DNA of 64,000 nt from Bacteroidota bacterium (GCA_024742495.1 JANSYJ010000003.1:62001-126000), one strand, 5' to 3'; positions 27,590 through 37,273 are shown, counted from the stretch's first letter. Notes: a model not told the origin generated them from the sequence alone. Made by a program: numbers and translations.

Positions 27590-29047
27590 ATGAGAAAAAG
27601 CGGCCATCTGGTCATTCTGGCAATTCTAATTTTTTCTGCTTGTAGCAAGAAGGAATTAGACTTCGACATGATTGACGATCTTGAGGTGAAAAGCTCTGCT
27701 ACCATACCTCTAGCCTCATTAACCTTAAGTCTCGAAGATCTTGTTGCCGATATTGAAGATTCAACTTTAGTGGTTGATCAAGATAATGCCCTTAGAATTT
27801 ATTACCGTCAGGATTCGGTATTTACTTACTCTATCAACGATATCCTTACTATTCCAGATCAGGACCCTTTGCCATTACCGGTTGACAAAACCCAACCCAA
27901 TTTCGATTTGAATGTGGCACTTGGTACCATCGCTGGAGCACAGCTCTATAATGCGGTTTTTTCGTCAGGTAGGATTGCGGTTGACATTAGTGCGGTTGAC
28001 ACCGTTCTGAGTGATGTACGTTTGGCCTTTACCTTTAAGAATGCAACTTTAAATAGTGTGCAGTATCGCGATACCTTCGTTCTTGCTGCCGGCACCAGAA
28101 CTTTATTAGATACCTCCATAATTAACGGTTTAGATTTTGATTTCACCGATGGTGGTAACTCCGTAAATGCACTAAGCATAGGTTTAGAGTTGATTGATAC
28201 GGCCAATGTAGATGCGGGAAACATTATTGTTTGTGGGGTAGCCCTCGAAAACCTCTCAGTTGAAGTAGCTACTGGCTTTTTTGGCGATCGTATTCAATCG
28301 GCGCCTCCCGGTGACTTTGAGTTTAATATTAACGGTATTGACCAATTTGCCGGTGGATTTTACCTAACGGATCCAAACTTGACTTTAATTACCCGCTCCA
28401 CCGTTGGTTTACCATTGGAAATTACAACCGAGTTTATAGGTGAAAACGCGGAGCTCAATCGCGTTTCCTTGGATAATGCGCCTTTCCAGGTTCAAGGTTC
28501 TCCTTCACCCGGTGTGGTCGCTTCTTCCAACTTAAGTATTAATGCCAATAATTCGCAGATTACTGAATTCTTGGCCAATATTCCTCAGAAGATCTATTAC
28601 AGCGGAGCAGTTCAAATTAACCCACAGGGTATGACGGGAACTCCGAACTTTATATCCAATACCTCTAATGTAGTGGTTGACTTTGAAGTGGATGTTCCCA
28701 TGGAATTCCGCTTGGAGGATATGCGTTTGGATGAAGTGGTTGAGGATATCGGGGCCGATTTAGAGAACTTGGATAATCTCGATGAGCTAACCGTATTTTT
28801 CCGTTCAGAGAATAGATTACCTTTTGACTTAAACCTTAGTGTTTCCTTTATAAATGCAGCGGGTGATAGTATTAATGGTTTTGAACTTCCCCTTTTAGCG
28901 GCGGCCCCAGTTGATGCCAATGGCCGGGTTAGTAACGCAAATGTTCAAGAAATACCGGTAGTATTTGATGGACCTTTAATTGATGCCTTTTTACTAACAC
29001 AAGACCTTCGTTTCGTTGCTTCGGCTAATACCACTAATAATGGATAA
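27590..29047 (+). CDS. Predicted lipoprotein of unknown function, apparently truncated by an in-frame stop
   Basis: A 485-residue beta-rich lipoprotein (signal HLVILAILIFSACSKKE; lipobox FSAC). It has repeated beta-sandwich-like segments and an acidic surface. No named family recognised. The TAA at 29045-29047 is followed in the same frame by 28 sensible codons (beginning TAVKLFTDYDLKIQT) and a second TAA at 29132-29134. That second TAA overlaps the ATG of the next gene as TAATG. The natural product therefore probably had 514 residues, and the present stop looks like a nonsense change, a sequencing error or a readthrough site. It is the first gene of an operon with a DUF5723 barrel. Confidence 0.85.
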   Translation: MRKSGHLVILAILIFSACSKKELDFDMIDDLEVKSSATIPLASLTLSLEDLVADIEDSTLVVDQDNALRIYYRQDSVFTYSINDILTIPDQDPLPLPVDKTQPNFDLNVALGTIAGAQLYNAVFSSGRIAVDISAVDTVLSDVRLAFTFKNATLNSVQYRDTFVLAAGTRTLLDTSIINGLDFDFTDGGNSVNALSIGLELIDTANVDAGNIIVCGVALENLSVEVATGFFGDRIQSAPPGDFEFNINGIDQFAGGFYLTDPNLTLITRSTVGLPLEITTEFIGENAELNRVSLDNAPFQVQGSPSPGVVASSNLSINANNSQITEFLANIPQKIYYSGAVQINPQGMTGTPNFISNTSNVVVDFEVDVPMEFRLEDMRLDEVVEDIGADLENLDNLDELTVFFRSENRLPFDLNLSVSFINAAGDSINGFELPLLAAAPVDANGRVSNANVQEIPVVFDGPLIDAFLLTQDLRFVASANTTNNG

Positions 29048-29133
29048 ACGGCAGTTAAGCTCTTTACAGATTATGATCTTAAGATTCAAACGGCGATGCA
29101 AGTGAAAGGGAACTATAAAATTTCTGGAGAATA

Positions 29134-30534
29134 ATGAAAAAGTTAATATATACCTTCTTCGGTCTTCTCTTAAGCCTTGGAGCCATTGCTCAAAGTGATC
29201 TTACGCTTTACAATTTTAACGCTATTCCACAAGTACATCATACTAATCCTGCTTATCCACAGCAAACAAAATGGTATATCGGTTTGCCGGCCATTTCTGG
29301 ATTTAGCACCCACTATCATAATTCGGGCTTTAATTTGGCCGATATTTTTGAAGCGGGAACCGACATCAATCAAAATCTCGCTACCCTAAGCAATAACCTT
29401 GATGCAAGTAGCCAGCTTAATCTCAATAACCGTGTTGAGCTATTAGGAGTTGGATTTAGAACTGGAAAGGGCTTTGTGACCTTAGGAGCATTGCAGCAAA
29501 TCGATTATAAAATGGATTTGCCCTTTCAATTGTTCCAGATCCTTTTTAGCGGAAGTGGCAGCATTACTAATTTAGATTTGAACACCTTCGACTTGGAGGT
29601 GATGAACAGAACAGATCTCTATTTAGGTTATCAGCATAAGCTCCTTAACGACCGCTTAACGCTGGGAGTAAAGGCAAAATATATCTTTGTGCAAACCCAT
29701 GCTTATATAGAGCGCATGAATCTGAGTTTGCGAAATGATGGAAATTACAATATTCGCGCAGTATCGGATATCTTAGTTCGCACCGCTGGTCCCAGCGCTT
29801 TTGAATCATTTGATCAAGAAGAGATTTTAGATATCGCCATGCCCGACAATACCGGTTTGGCCTTTGATTTTGGTATTCATTATAAAATTAGTGACAAGTT
29901 TGATATAAGCGCATCATTCTTAGATTTCGGAACTATCAATTACAATTCTTACAATCGTGACTATGTGAGCGAAGGGGAGTTTGAATTTGAAGGAGTAGAG
30001 TTGGATTTAAGTGATGATGACTTCAGCAATGCTGGACAATCTACAATAGATAGCCTAGAGAAGGCTTTTAACTTTCAAGAAGTAGATGGCAACTCATACA
30101 GCCGTCCCCTGATGAACCGCGCTTTTGCCTCTTTCAATTATAATATCAGTCCTAAGCATTCCCTTGGTTTACTTTATCATACCCGTATTTGGAATGGAGA
30201 GATGTACAATGACTACAGCGTAAATTACGTTGGTCGAATTTCTAGGACTTTCCAATTTACCACCGCGTATTCTTTGATAAACGGAACACAGCATAATATC
30301 GGAGCTGGATTTGATCTTAAACTTGGTGCTTTCCAGCTATACCTGATGACGGATAACGCTATGGCCGCAGATTATGCTGTTTTGCAAACGACCAATCTTC
30401 GTTTTGGCATTAACCTTACTTTCTACGGACGCCGTGAAAAGAATAAGGATAAGCAGGAAGAAGCCATTGAAGAAGATAGCACTGAGGCCTCGATTTCCGC
30501 TGATAATACTCCCTTAAATTTTTATAACTTTTAA
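29134..30534 (+). CDS. DUF5723-type outer-membrane beta-barrel protein
   Basis: A 466-residue exported protein: signal peptide (FFGLLLSLGAIAQ), then LYNFNAIPQVHHTNPAYPQQ and a series of amphipathic strands typical of DUF5723 barrels. The C-terminus is charged (EEAIEEDSTEASIS) and ends LNFYNF. It likely sits in the outer membrane; transport or assembly function is unknown. Its ATG overlaps the probable original stop of the upstream lipoprotein, and the downstream lipoprotein starts 18 bp after its stop. Confidence 0.87.
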   Translation: MKKLIYTFFGLLLSLGAIAQSDLTLYNFNAIPQVHHTNPAYPQQTKWYIGLPAISGFSTHYHNSGFNLADIFEAGTDINQNLATLSNNLDASSQLNLNNRVELLGVGFRTGKGFVTLGALQQIDYKMDLPFQLFQILFSGSGSITNLDLNTFDLEVMNRTDLYLGYQHKLLNDRLTLGVKAKYIFVQTHAYIERMNLSLRNDGNYNIRAVSDILVRTAGPSAFESFDQEEILDIAMPDNTGLAFDFGIHYKISDKFDISASFLDFGTINYNSYNRDYVSEGEFEFEGVELDLSDDDFSNAGQSTIDSLEKAFNFQEVDGNSYSRPLMNRAFASFNYNISPKHSLGLLYHTRIWNGEMYNDYSVNYVGRISRTFQFTTAYSLINGTQHNIGAGFDLKLGAFQLYLMTDNAMAADYAVLQTTNLRFGINLTFYGRREKNKDKQEEAIEEDSTEASISADNTPLNFYNF

Positions 30535-30552
30535 TTCTAAATCCCATCTCAA

Positions 30553-31464
30553 ATGAGAAAATTAAATTACAAACTCCTGGGCCTAGCGGCAATTGCCGTG
30601 GCTTTTACTGCCTGTGAAGAGGGTGACCTTACCGCAAGTGGTGATGTTGAAGCTGCAATGGGCGAGCTTTATGTTAGTGCCGAAGGTACGGCTAGCCGTA
30701 TGTTTAAGCATGCAGATGAAGCAATGCGTAAATTGGATAATGGCGATGCTCTCCCTTATACTATTAACGAAGGAACTTTTGACGTAGATCCTAATAATGC
30801 CAACCGTTACATTTTAGATTATGGCGTAGGTAAAACTCCAGGAGGAGTGCTTACCGAAGGTAAATTAATCGTAGAGCGCACTGGTACGAATTATCTAACT
30901 GCAGGTAGTTCTGTTTTAATTGGTTTCGATGAGTATAAAGAAGATGGTCAACCGATCACGGGTTCTATCGATGTAAACAATGTAAGCGACGCAAGTACAA
31001 CTATTTTCGATCTTGATGTTACTAACCTTACCCTTATGGAAGAAACTTCCGAAACAGATGGTGATGGTAATGCAATCGTGAATGATTTCGTGCTTAACAC
31101 CGCTAAAACCCTTACTTGGACAGACGGAAGTGCCACTCTTGCCGACATTACCGACGACAAGTACACCATTTCTGATCAGGCGGGTTCATCAACTACCGCT
31201 GCTTACAAGAATGGCGATTACAACTTTAATGTAAGCATTATGTCGCCATTAAAAATTGCTAATGACTGTGACTATCGTTTAACCGAAGGGGTTATTGATT
31301 TGGTAATTTCAACTGATATTGATCCAAGTCCATTGACTTTCACCAATGCCAATATCGACTTTATTGGGGATGACGGTTGTGACAAGTTTTTCACTATCGA
31401 TCTTGAGAATACCGATACTGGTACTAAGATTACCGATCTTACCCGTCAGTTTGGTGGATTCTAA
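30553..31464 (+). CDS. Predicted lipoprotein of unknown function, third gene of the barrel operon
   Basis: A 303-residue protein with a lipoprotein signal (LLGLAAIAVAFTACEEGD; lipobox FTAC). The mature part is rich in D, T and N with beta patterns and a cysteine pair near the C-terminus (NDCDYRL, GDDGCDKFF). No family recognised. Lipoprotein-barrel-lipoprotein order suggests a surface complex. Its TAA overlaps the stop of rarA (CTAA, convergent). Confidence 0.83.
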   Translation: MRKLNYKLLGLAAIAVAFTACEEGDLTASGDVEAAMGELYVSAEGTASRMFKHADEAMRKLDNGDALPYTINEGTFDVDPNNANRYILDYGVGKTPGGVLTEGKLIVERTGTNYLTAGSSVLIGFDEYKEDGQPITGSIDVNNVSDASTTIFDLDVTNLTLMEETSETDGDGNAIVNDFVLNTAKTLTWTDGSATLADITDDKYTISDQAGSSTTAAYKNGDYNFNVSIMSPLKIANDCDYRLTEGVIDLVISTDIDPSPLTFTNANIDFIGDDGCDKFFTIDLENTDTGTKITDLTRQFGGF

Positions 31465-32744
31465 TCTTCCTTCTTAGGATAATATTTAGGCCAGCGTTGT
31501 TGCAAAACTTCGCTGGTTTTTTTTTCGGCCGTATTGCCACTTGGTTGGTAAAAAACCTGACCTCTAATTTCATCTGGTAGGTATTCCTGATTTACAAAGT
31601 TGCCCGGGAAATCGTGACTGTATTTGTAATCTGACCCATAGTCTAGTTCCTTCATCAATTGAGTAGGAGCATTGCGTAAATGCAAGGGCACCGATAAATT
31701 TCCTTCTTCCTTTACATGCGCTTGCGCTTGATTGATGGCCATATAGGCTGAATTACTCTTTGGTGAATTGGCCAAATAAATGGTGCACTGTGCCAAGGGT
31801 ATTCGTCCTTCTGGCCAACCAATTTTGTGAACACTTTCAAAACAGGCATTGGCAATAAGCAAAGCATTGGGATTGGCCAGTCCAATATCTTCTGAGGCCA
31901 GTATGATCAATCTTCGGGCGATAAATCGCGCTTCCTCGCCTCCTTCTATCATTCGGGCTAACCAATACACCGCTGCATTAGGGTCGCTACCTCTTACCGA
32001 TTTTATAAAGGCCGAAATAGTATCATAGTGTTGCTCACCGCCTTTATCGTAGCCTACATTATGGCTTTTTAATATCTGACTAACCAGCTCATTTGTAAGT
32101 ACTCCATTTTCTCCTATTTGGCCGGCCACTAATTCTAGATTGTTCAACATCTTCCGCGCATCACCGCCACTATAGCGCATTAGGGCTTCGTCTTCTTCAA
32201 GTTTTAGCTTATAGCCTTTTAGCCAAGGATCCTTTTCTAAGGCTCTATTTAGGAGAAGACGGAGTTCCTCTTTATTAAGTCCCTTAAGCACGTATATCTG
32301 GCAACGCGATCGGAGGGCTGGTATAACCTCAAAACTGGGGTTTTCGGTGGTCGCTCCAATTAAGGTTACTATGCCCTTTTCAACCGCATGCAACAGAGAA
32401 TCTTGCTGGGATTTACTGAAGCGATGAATTTCATCAATAAATAAAATGGGCGATTTCCCTTGAGCAAATAGGCCCTGACTTTGCGCCTTTTGAACCGCTT
32501 CCCGCACATCCTTAACTCCGCTGTTAATAGCCGAAAGAGTGAAGAATTTACGTTGCGATTTTTCGGCAATTAGTTGCGCTAAGGTAGTTTTCCCCACTCC
32601 TGGTGGACCCCAGAAAATTAGAGAGGGAACAAGGTCCCTTTCAATCAATAAACGAAGTTGGCCATTTTGCCCTAAAAGTTCATCCTGGCCAATTACTTCA
32701 TCAAAGTTTTTAGGGCGTAAGCGTTCAGCGAGCGGTGTGTTCAT
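31461..32744 (-). CDS. rarA: Replication-associated recombination protein A (RarA/MgsA)
   Basis: A 427-residue AAA+ clamp-loader-like ATPase acting at stalled replication forks. Walker A is [15 protein letters not shown], Walker B is [15 protein letters not shown], and sensor 1 is [11 protein letters not shown]. The C-terminal oligomerisation region has [21 protein letters not shown] and [19 protein letters not shown]. Normal length and starts with ATG. A stand-alone gene, convergent with the operon to its left. Confidence 0.97.
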   Translation of the reverse strand: MNTPLAERLRPKNFDEVIGQDELLGQNGQLRLLIERDLVPSLIFWGPPGVGKTTLAQLIAEKSQRKFFTLSAINSGVKDVREAVQKAQSQGLFAQGKSPILFIDEIHRFSKSQQDSLLHAVEKGIVTLIGATTENPSFEVIPALRSRCQIYVLKGLNKEELRLLLNRALEKDPWLKGYKLKLEEDEALMRYSGGDARKMLNNLELVAGQIGENGVLTNELVSQILKSHNVGYDKGGEQHYDTISAFIKSVRGSDPNAAVYWLARMIEGGEEARFIARRLIILASEDIGLANPNALLIANACFESVHKIGWPEGRIPLAQCTIYLANSPKSNSAYMAINQAQAHVKEEGNLSVPLHLRNAPTQLMKELDYGSDYKYSHDFPGNFVNQEYLPDEIRGQVFYQPSGNTAEKKTSEVLQQRWPKYYPKKED

Positions 32745-32790
32745 ACTTGGTGGAGATCCTTCTTTATGGAATGAGCGATAATATATTTTT

Positions 32791-32798
32791 TAAATTTG
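32791..32798 (+). promoter_or_regulatory. Candidate -7 promoter element for the T9SS cargo gene
   Basis: TAAATTTG, an exact TAnnTTTG match, 30 bases before the ATG at 32829 in the divergent spacer with rarA. Confidence 0.42.
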
Positions 32799-32828
32799 CT
32801 TTAAACATTTTAATTTAACCTGATTCGC

Positions 32829-33731
32829 ATGAAAAAATTCGCTTTACTTGGCCTTCTGGCCTTTGTTAGTCTTGAACTATCGGCCCAATATTATTGGAGT
32901 AAACAACCTGGTCCGGTCGATGGGATGGATGCCCAGCTGCGATTTCAGTATCCAAATCAAAATGCTGAGCAAATGAAAGACTTCAAAGCTATTAAATGGA
33001 CCTGTGGTGCTCCTTGTGGTAGCCGAGGTTTATTAAAGTTTGATTTAAGTGCATTGATTGATTCTGCAGCTATAGTAGACAGTGCATTTCTTTTTCTTTA
33101 TCACAACCCCACTTCATCAGATCAGGGCCATTCCACACTTTCTGGCAGTAATGCAACATTTTTGAGGAGGGTAACTTCGGCTTGGGATGAAACTACGGTG
33201 ACTTTAAATACCCAGCCAACTTATGATACTACCGGTGAGTATAAAATTCCCAGTACTACTTCTGGAACGGAGAATTATAGGATTCCAGTAAAGGACATGG
33301 TTCAGCTTATGCTGGATACTACTGAAGGCAACCACGGTTGGATTCTGATGCTGGAAAATGAAACGGCTTATCGTTCCATGATTTTCGCTTCAAGCGATAA
33401 TTTGGACCAAACAATTCGGCCTCGCTTGGATATTTATTATCGCGTTTCCGGGCTATCTACACAGGAGCAAGCATTGGTTTTAAATCAAGACTTAAAATTG
33501 TTCCCTAACCCTGCTAATACAAAAGTGAGCCTAGAGTGGTCACATGCCATTGATTCTGATGCGAAATTGTTTTTAAGGGATATTCAAGGAAGAGTTCTAA
33601 AGAGAATAGAAATTGGTCCAGGTCAAAAATCAGTGGATTTGGACTTAAAGGAAATCCCGAATGGCAATTATATAGTTCAAGTTTCTGGAGATGGTTTCAG
33701 AATGCAATCTAAACTTGTGGTTATAAAATAA
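32829..33731 (+). CDS. DNRLRE-type protein with type IX secretion C-terminal domain
   Basis: A 300-residue secreted protein. The signal peptide ends FVSLELSAQ. Residues about 20-205 form a DNRLRE-like beta domain (RGLLKFDLSALIDSAAIVDSAFLFLY, TSAWDETTVTLNTQP, RPRLDIYY). A type A T9SS sorting domain (about 220-300) has LKLFPNPANTKVSLEW, LFLRDIQGRVLKR and IPNGNYIVQVSGDGFRMQSKLVVIK. Export by T9SS to the surface or medium is expected. The role is unknown. Confidence 0.92.
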   Translation: MKKFALLGLLAFVSLELSAQYYWSKQPGPVDGMDAQLRFQYPNQNAEQMKDFKAIKWTCGAPCGSRGLLKFDLSALIDSAAIVDSAFLFLYHNPTSSDQGHSTLSGSNATFLRRVTSAWDETTVTLNTQPTYDTTGEYKIPSTTSGTENYRIPVKDMVQLMLDTTEGNHGWILMLENETAYRSMIFASSDNLDQTIRPRLDIYYRVSGLSTQEQALVLNQDLKLFPNPANTKVSLEWSHAIDSDAKLFLRDIQGRVLKRIEIGPGQKSVDLDLKEIPNGNYIVQVSGDGFRMQSKLVVIK

Positions 33732-33770
33732 CTGCCATTTAAACAGACCTAATGTCTAAATGACTTATAA

Positions 33771-33799
33771 AAGCTCCATTTCATTAAATGGGGCTTTTT
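33771..33799 (+). terminator. Intrinsic terminator after the T9SS cargo gene
   Basis: An 11-bp stem (AAGCTCCATTT/AAATGGGGCTT, one G-T pair), a 4-base loop and a T-run, 40 bases past the stop. Confidence 0.85.
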
Positions 33800-33815
33800 T
33801 TGTGCTCTTAATTTT

Positions 33816-34553
33816 ATGTCACAAAATTTTGACTTAAAACCTAAACCATTATGGCGTCAGGCCTACTTTTGGATTCCTAGTTTTTTAGTATTAGCAATTG
33901 CTTTTATTCACCTCTTAGATCAAGCTTTTAATCTAAAGCTCTACGAGTTTGGACTATATCCACGAAAAAATGAAGGTTTACTTGGCTTAATAACTGCGCC
34001 ATTAATCCATGGCGATTGGGATCACTTGCGAAATAATAGCATCTCGCTTTTTGCCCTCAGCGCTGGTCTTATCTATTTTTATCCGAGGAAGGCGGCCCCA
34101 GTTTTTTTTATTGCTTATTTCCTGTCGGGCATTGGGGTTTGGTTTTGGGGTCGTGATAGTTTCCACGTTGGGGCCTCTGGATTAATTTATGCTTTAGCGG
34201 CCTTTATTTTCATCAGCGGTGTATTGCGCGCTCATCCTAATTTGCTAGCCCTCAGTATGCTGGTTGTTTTCCTTTATGGAAGTATGATTTGGGGTTTGGT
34301 TCCTTCCGATCCGCGTATCAGCTATGAAGCTCATCTTTCGGGAGCGGTAATTGGTGCCCTTTTAGCAGTTTACTTTCGCAACTCACCGCCAAGGCATTTC
34401 CCAAAAGCTTTTTCCTACGATGATATTGACGATGACCTTAGCGCTGAAATAGAGCGCTTCGGAAATGATTATTGGAAGCAGAATACTGACGATCAAAATG
34501 CTAAATTGAAGGTTCATTATCATTATCGGCAAAAAGAAGAAAATGAGGAATAA
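33816..34553 (+). CDS. Rhomboid family intramembrane serine protease
   Basis: A 245-residue membrane protein with about six helices. The catalytic serine is S121 in HVGASGLIYALAAF and the histidine is H173 in YEAHLSGAVIGALLAV. The loop PLIHGDWDHLRNNSISLF matches the family's L1/H region. A hydrophilic C-terminal tail of about 55 residues follows. It cleaves membrane proteins within or near the bilayer; the substrate is unknown. The next gene overlaps by 11 bases. Confidence 0.94.
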   Translation: MSQNFDLKPKPLWRQAYFWIPSFLVLAIAFIHLLDQAFNLKLYEFGLYPRKNEGLLGLITAPLIHGDWDHLRNNSISLFALSAGLIYFYPRKAAPVFFIAYFLSGIGVWFWGRDSFHVGASGLIYALAAFIFISGVLRAHPNLLALSMLVVFLYGSMIWGLVPSDPRISYEAHLSGAVIGALLAVYFRNSPPRHFPKAFSYDDIDDDLSAEIERFGNDYWKQNTDDQNAKLKVHYHYRQKEENEE

Positions 34554-35040
34554 ACCCTGCAGCTTGGCTCTTATATTATTACTGCCCTTTATGGCCTTCA
34601 GCCAATCTTACCTTTATTTGGAAAGAAGCGGAGAGGTCCCCGATCAACGCTGGAAGCAAGGTGATAAAATTGAGATATTGCTTTTTAATGGTGAGGAGGA
34701 GGTTTGGAAACAAGGTTACTTTATGGGTGGCGATAGTTCTGGCTTAAGCCTAGGGACTCGGTTTATTGAGTTTAATAGAATTCAAGGTATTCGATATGCG
34801 AATGGCATAATGCCACTGCTGGGTAAAGCTGCGCTTTATGGCTCCTTTATGTTTACCGGAGTTTTTATAGTGAATGGCGTAATTAATAACGATAGTCCTA
34901 TCATTAGACCAGAGCCACTTATTACCGGTGGCATTTTATTGGGCTTGGGTTTAATTTCCAAACCATATTGGTATACGGAAAGACGAATGGAGGAGGGCTA
35001 CCGTTTTAAGATTATTAATATGGCTCACATGGAGCCTTAA
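34543..35040 (+). CDS. Exported protein of unknown function, coupled to rhomboid
   Basis: A 165-residue protein with a signal peptide (LALILLLPFMAFSQ). A beta-rich first half (WKQGDKIEILLFNGEEEVWKQG) is followed by two hydrophobic stretches (LLGKAALYGSFMFTGVFIVNGV and LITGGILLGLGLIS). No named family recognised. It overlaps the rhomboid gene by 11 bases, so the two are probably made together. Confidence 0.82.
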   Translation: MRNKPCSLALILLLPFMAFSQSYLYLERSGEVPDQRWKQGDKIEILLFNGEEEVWKQGYFMGGDSSGLSLGTRFIEFNRIQGIRYANGIMPLLGKAALYGSFMFTGVFIVNGVINNDSPIIRPEPLITGGILLGLGLISKPYWYTERRMEEGYRFKIINMAHMEP

Positions 35041-35077
35041 ATGCTTTTAGACTAAATTATACGGATTGAAAGATAAA

Positions 35078-35722
35078 ATGAAAACAGCGGTAATTCTTGG
35101 TGGCTCGGGCCTGGTAGGCTCCTTTTTATTAGATGCACTTTTGGAGGATGAGCGCATTGGAGAGGTACATTCTTTTGCACGCACGGCCTTAGATCAAGAG
35201 AATGCCAAACTAAGCCAGCATTTGGGAGATTTAACAAATACCGATTTCTGGAATTTGAAGCTTAAGGCCGACTTGCTGTTTGTTTGCATTGGAACAACAA
35301 AAAGTAAAACACCTGATCCCGATTTATATTTCAAGATTGACCACGATATCCCTGTCTTAGCCGCTGAATGGGCGGCGAAAAATGGCCTTTCACGATTCTT
35401 GCTTGTATCATCTTTAGGGGCGGATCCTGGAGCTCGAAACTCCTACTTAAGAATAAAGGGAAAAATGGAAAGGGATGTAAGAGCAGCCTTCCCAGATACT
35501 GTGGCCTTCAGGCCTTCTATGATTCTTGGTCCACGCAAGGAAAGCCGATTTTTGGAATCTATCGGTAAGGGCTTATTTAAGGCTTTAGGACCTCTTATTC
35601 CAAAGGCTTACCAAGGGGTGGAAGCCGAAGATATTGCCCGGGCAATGTTGCGTATTAGTATGGCCGACAAAGCACCAGAACTAGTTCCATCGGAGGATAT
35701 AAGGCCCATAGCCAAAGCTTAG
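35078..35722 (+). CDS. NAD(P)-binding short-chain/epimerase-like oxidoreductase
   Basis: A 214-residue Rossmann-fold protein. The dinucleotide motif is VILGGSGLVGSFLL at the N-terminus. RFLLVSSLGADPGARNSYLRIKGKMER contains the Ser, Tyr and Lys expected of extended SDR/HTATIP2-like proteins, and AFRPSMILGPR follows. I prefer the ATG at 35078 over a TTG at 35066 because it begins directly at the first beta strand. The substrate is unknown. The stop overlaps that of the convergent TIGR02757 gene (TTAG). Confidence 0.9.
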   Translation: MKTAVILGGSGLVGSFLLDALLEDERIGEVHSFARTALDQENAKLSQHLGDLTNTDFWNLKLKADLLFVCIGTTKSKTPDPDLYFKIDHDIPVLAAEWAAKNGLSRFLLVSSLGADPGARNSYLRIKGKMERDVRAAFPDTVAFRPSMILGPRKESRFLESIGKGLFKALGPLIPKAYQGVEAEDIARAMLRISMADKAPELVPSEDIRPIAKA

Positions 35723-36474
35723 AATTTTTCATAAACGCCTAAGCCAAAAAGAGCAAAATCATATTTAACCGGATCACTTTCGTCTAAGGATACTAAGGCC
35801 AATCTTAATTCTTCGGCCGCCTTCCAATCATTGGCCTGCCTAGTAAGCAAAGCAAGCTTTCGCGCTACCCTTCCACTATGCACATCTAAAGGGCAGTAGA
35901 GATCGGACGGCTTAATTTTTTTCCATAGCCCGAAATCAACACCCTTACTGGCTGGGCGAACCATCCAACGCAAATACATATTAATGCGCTTTGCAGCCGA
36001 GTTTTTTGCTGGATTGGCCAAATGCTTTTCACTTCTCTTGGCATGGGGTGTTTCCAGCATCCAATTACGCCATTGTTCAATCCCTTGTTTTAATCCTTCT
36101 TTATGGTAGAAGGCATTTTCCAAACCGCCTTTAGTTAGGTAAATGTTTTGCATGGCTTGTAGAAAAAACTGTAAATCTTCACGCATGAAGGTTCGATGTA
36201 CAAAATGGGGAAGAGCTTTTAAGTCTGAGTCACAGTGCTCCTTTACAAATTGAGCGGGTTGATAATCGAGAAACTCCGCAATCTTTGTCGCCGATTTAAT
36301 GATGCTCTTTCGGTTCCCCCAAGCAATAGTGGCAGCGAGTAAAGCGATGATTTCAATATCTTCTTTAGCACTAAAAAGATGGGGGATTTTGATGGGATCA
36401 TCCTCAATAAAGCTCAAGGATTCATAGTGCGCAGCCTTGGCATTTAAGAAGTCCTGTAACTCACTATGATTCAA
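35719..36474 (-). CDS. TIGR02757 family protein
   Basis: A 251-residue helical protein. The pattern FSAKEDIEIIALLAATIAWGNRKSI near the start, with RINMYLRWMVRP and PLDVHSGRVARKLALL later, is characteristic of TIGR02757. That family resembles endonuclease III/AlkA-type helix-hairpin-helix folds but has no proven activity. The start is TTG at 36474, inside the last codons of kdsB (11-base overlap), so translation is coupled. Confidence 0.88.
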   Translation of the reverse strand: MNHSELQDFLNAKAAHYESLSFIEDDPIKIPHLFSAKEDIEIIALLAATIAWGNRKSIIKSATKIAEFLDYQPAQFVKEHCDSDLKALPHFVHRTFMREDLQFFLQAMQNIYLTKGGLENAFYHKEGLKQGIEQWRNWMLETPHAKRSEKHLANPAKNSAAKRINMYLRWMVRPASKGVDFGLWKKIKPSDLYCPLDVHSGRVARKLALLTRQANDWKAAEELRLALVSLDESDPVKYDFALFGLGVYEKF

Positions 36475-37210
36475 GGTCCAGGATGATTTTTCGTACTTGT
36501 TCTAAATCTTCAGGGGTATCTACCGATAAACTTTCATGCTGACTAAAGCCAACATGGATCTGCTCTCCATTCTCCAACCATCGATTTTGCTCCAAGGCTT
36601 CAGCTTTTTCTAAACTGCTTATGGGGAGCCTGGCAAATTTCTCTAATGCCTTTGGGCGATAGGCGTATAAACCGATATGCTTGTAAAAGGTATGTGAATC
36701 GAGCCATTGATTATAGGGAAGATCCCTAAGGAATGGAATTAACTGCCTTGAGAAATAAAGTGCTTTGTGCTTCTTTGTGATGGTCACAAAACATCCGCTG
36801 CGATTGTCGAGTTCTTCCTGATTTTCAATAGCTTTTACTAAGGTTCCCAATTCACAATCGGGATTTTCGAAAAGGGCCGCTAAGCTTTTCAACTCCGAGG
36901 GCTCCAATAGCGGTTCATCTCCCTGAATGTTTACTATCACATCAGCTTCAATTCCTGACTTCTGATAGGCTTCTAAACAGCGATTGGTGCCCGTGGGGTG
37001 ATCTTTAGAGGTCATAATAACCTTGCCCTTGAAGCTCAGGACTTCTTCTTCAATACGCTGATCATCAGTTGCCACTAAAACCTCATCTAAAACTAAGGAT
37101 GCTTTTTCATAGACCCTCTGAATCATGCTTTTACCATTAATATCTGCCAAAGGCTTAGCCGGTAATCGAGAGCTTTGATAACGAGCGGGAATTATACCTA
37201 AAATTTTCAA
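36464..37210 (-). CDS. kdsB: 3-deoxy-manno-octulosonate cytidylyltransferase KdsB
   Basis: A 248-residue nucleotidyltransferase that activates Kdo as CMP-Kdo for lipopolysaccharide. The signature GIIPARYQSSRLPAKPLADI is at the N-terminus, with HPTGTNRCLEAY and VNIQGDEPLLEP following, and YKHIGLYAYR later. Normal length. The start must be TTG at 37210, since a stop codon lies two codons upstream and no ATG precedes the signature. Confidence 0.96.
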   Translation of the reverse strand: MKILGIIPARYQSSRLPAKPLADINGKSMIQRVYEKASLVLDEVLVATDDQRIEEEVLSFKGKVIMTSKDHPTGTNRCLEAYQKSGIEADVIVNIQGDEPLLEPSELKSLAALFENPDCELGTLVKAIENQEELDNRSGCFVTITKKHKALYFSRQLIPFLRDLPYNQWLDSHTFYKHIGLYAYRPKALEKFARLPISSLEKAEALEQNRWLENGEQIHVGFSQHESLSVDTPEDLEQVRKIILDLES

Positions 37211-37273
37211 AACTTATTTTTTTCCAAATTAAGGAATGTAGTCCATTCACTGTGAATATTCTTAAATTGCGAC

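Noticed and set aside
33736-33765. Second imperfect hairpin before the terminator at 33771
   Set aside because: The stem is interrupted and lacks a T-run; the following hairpin explains termination.
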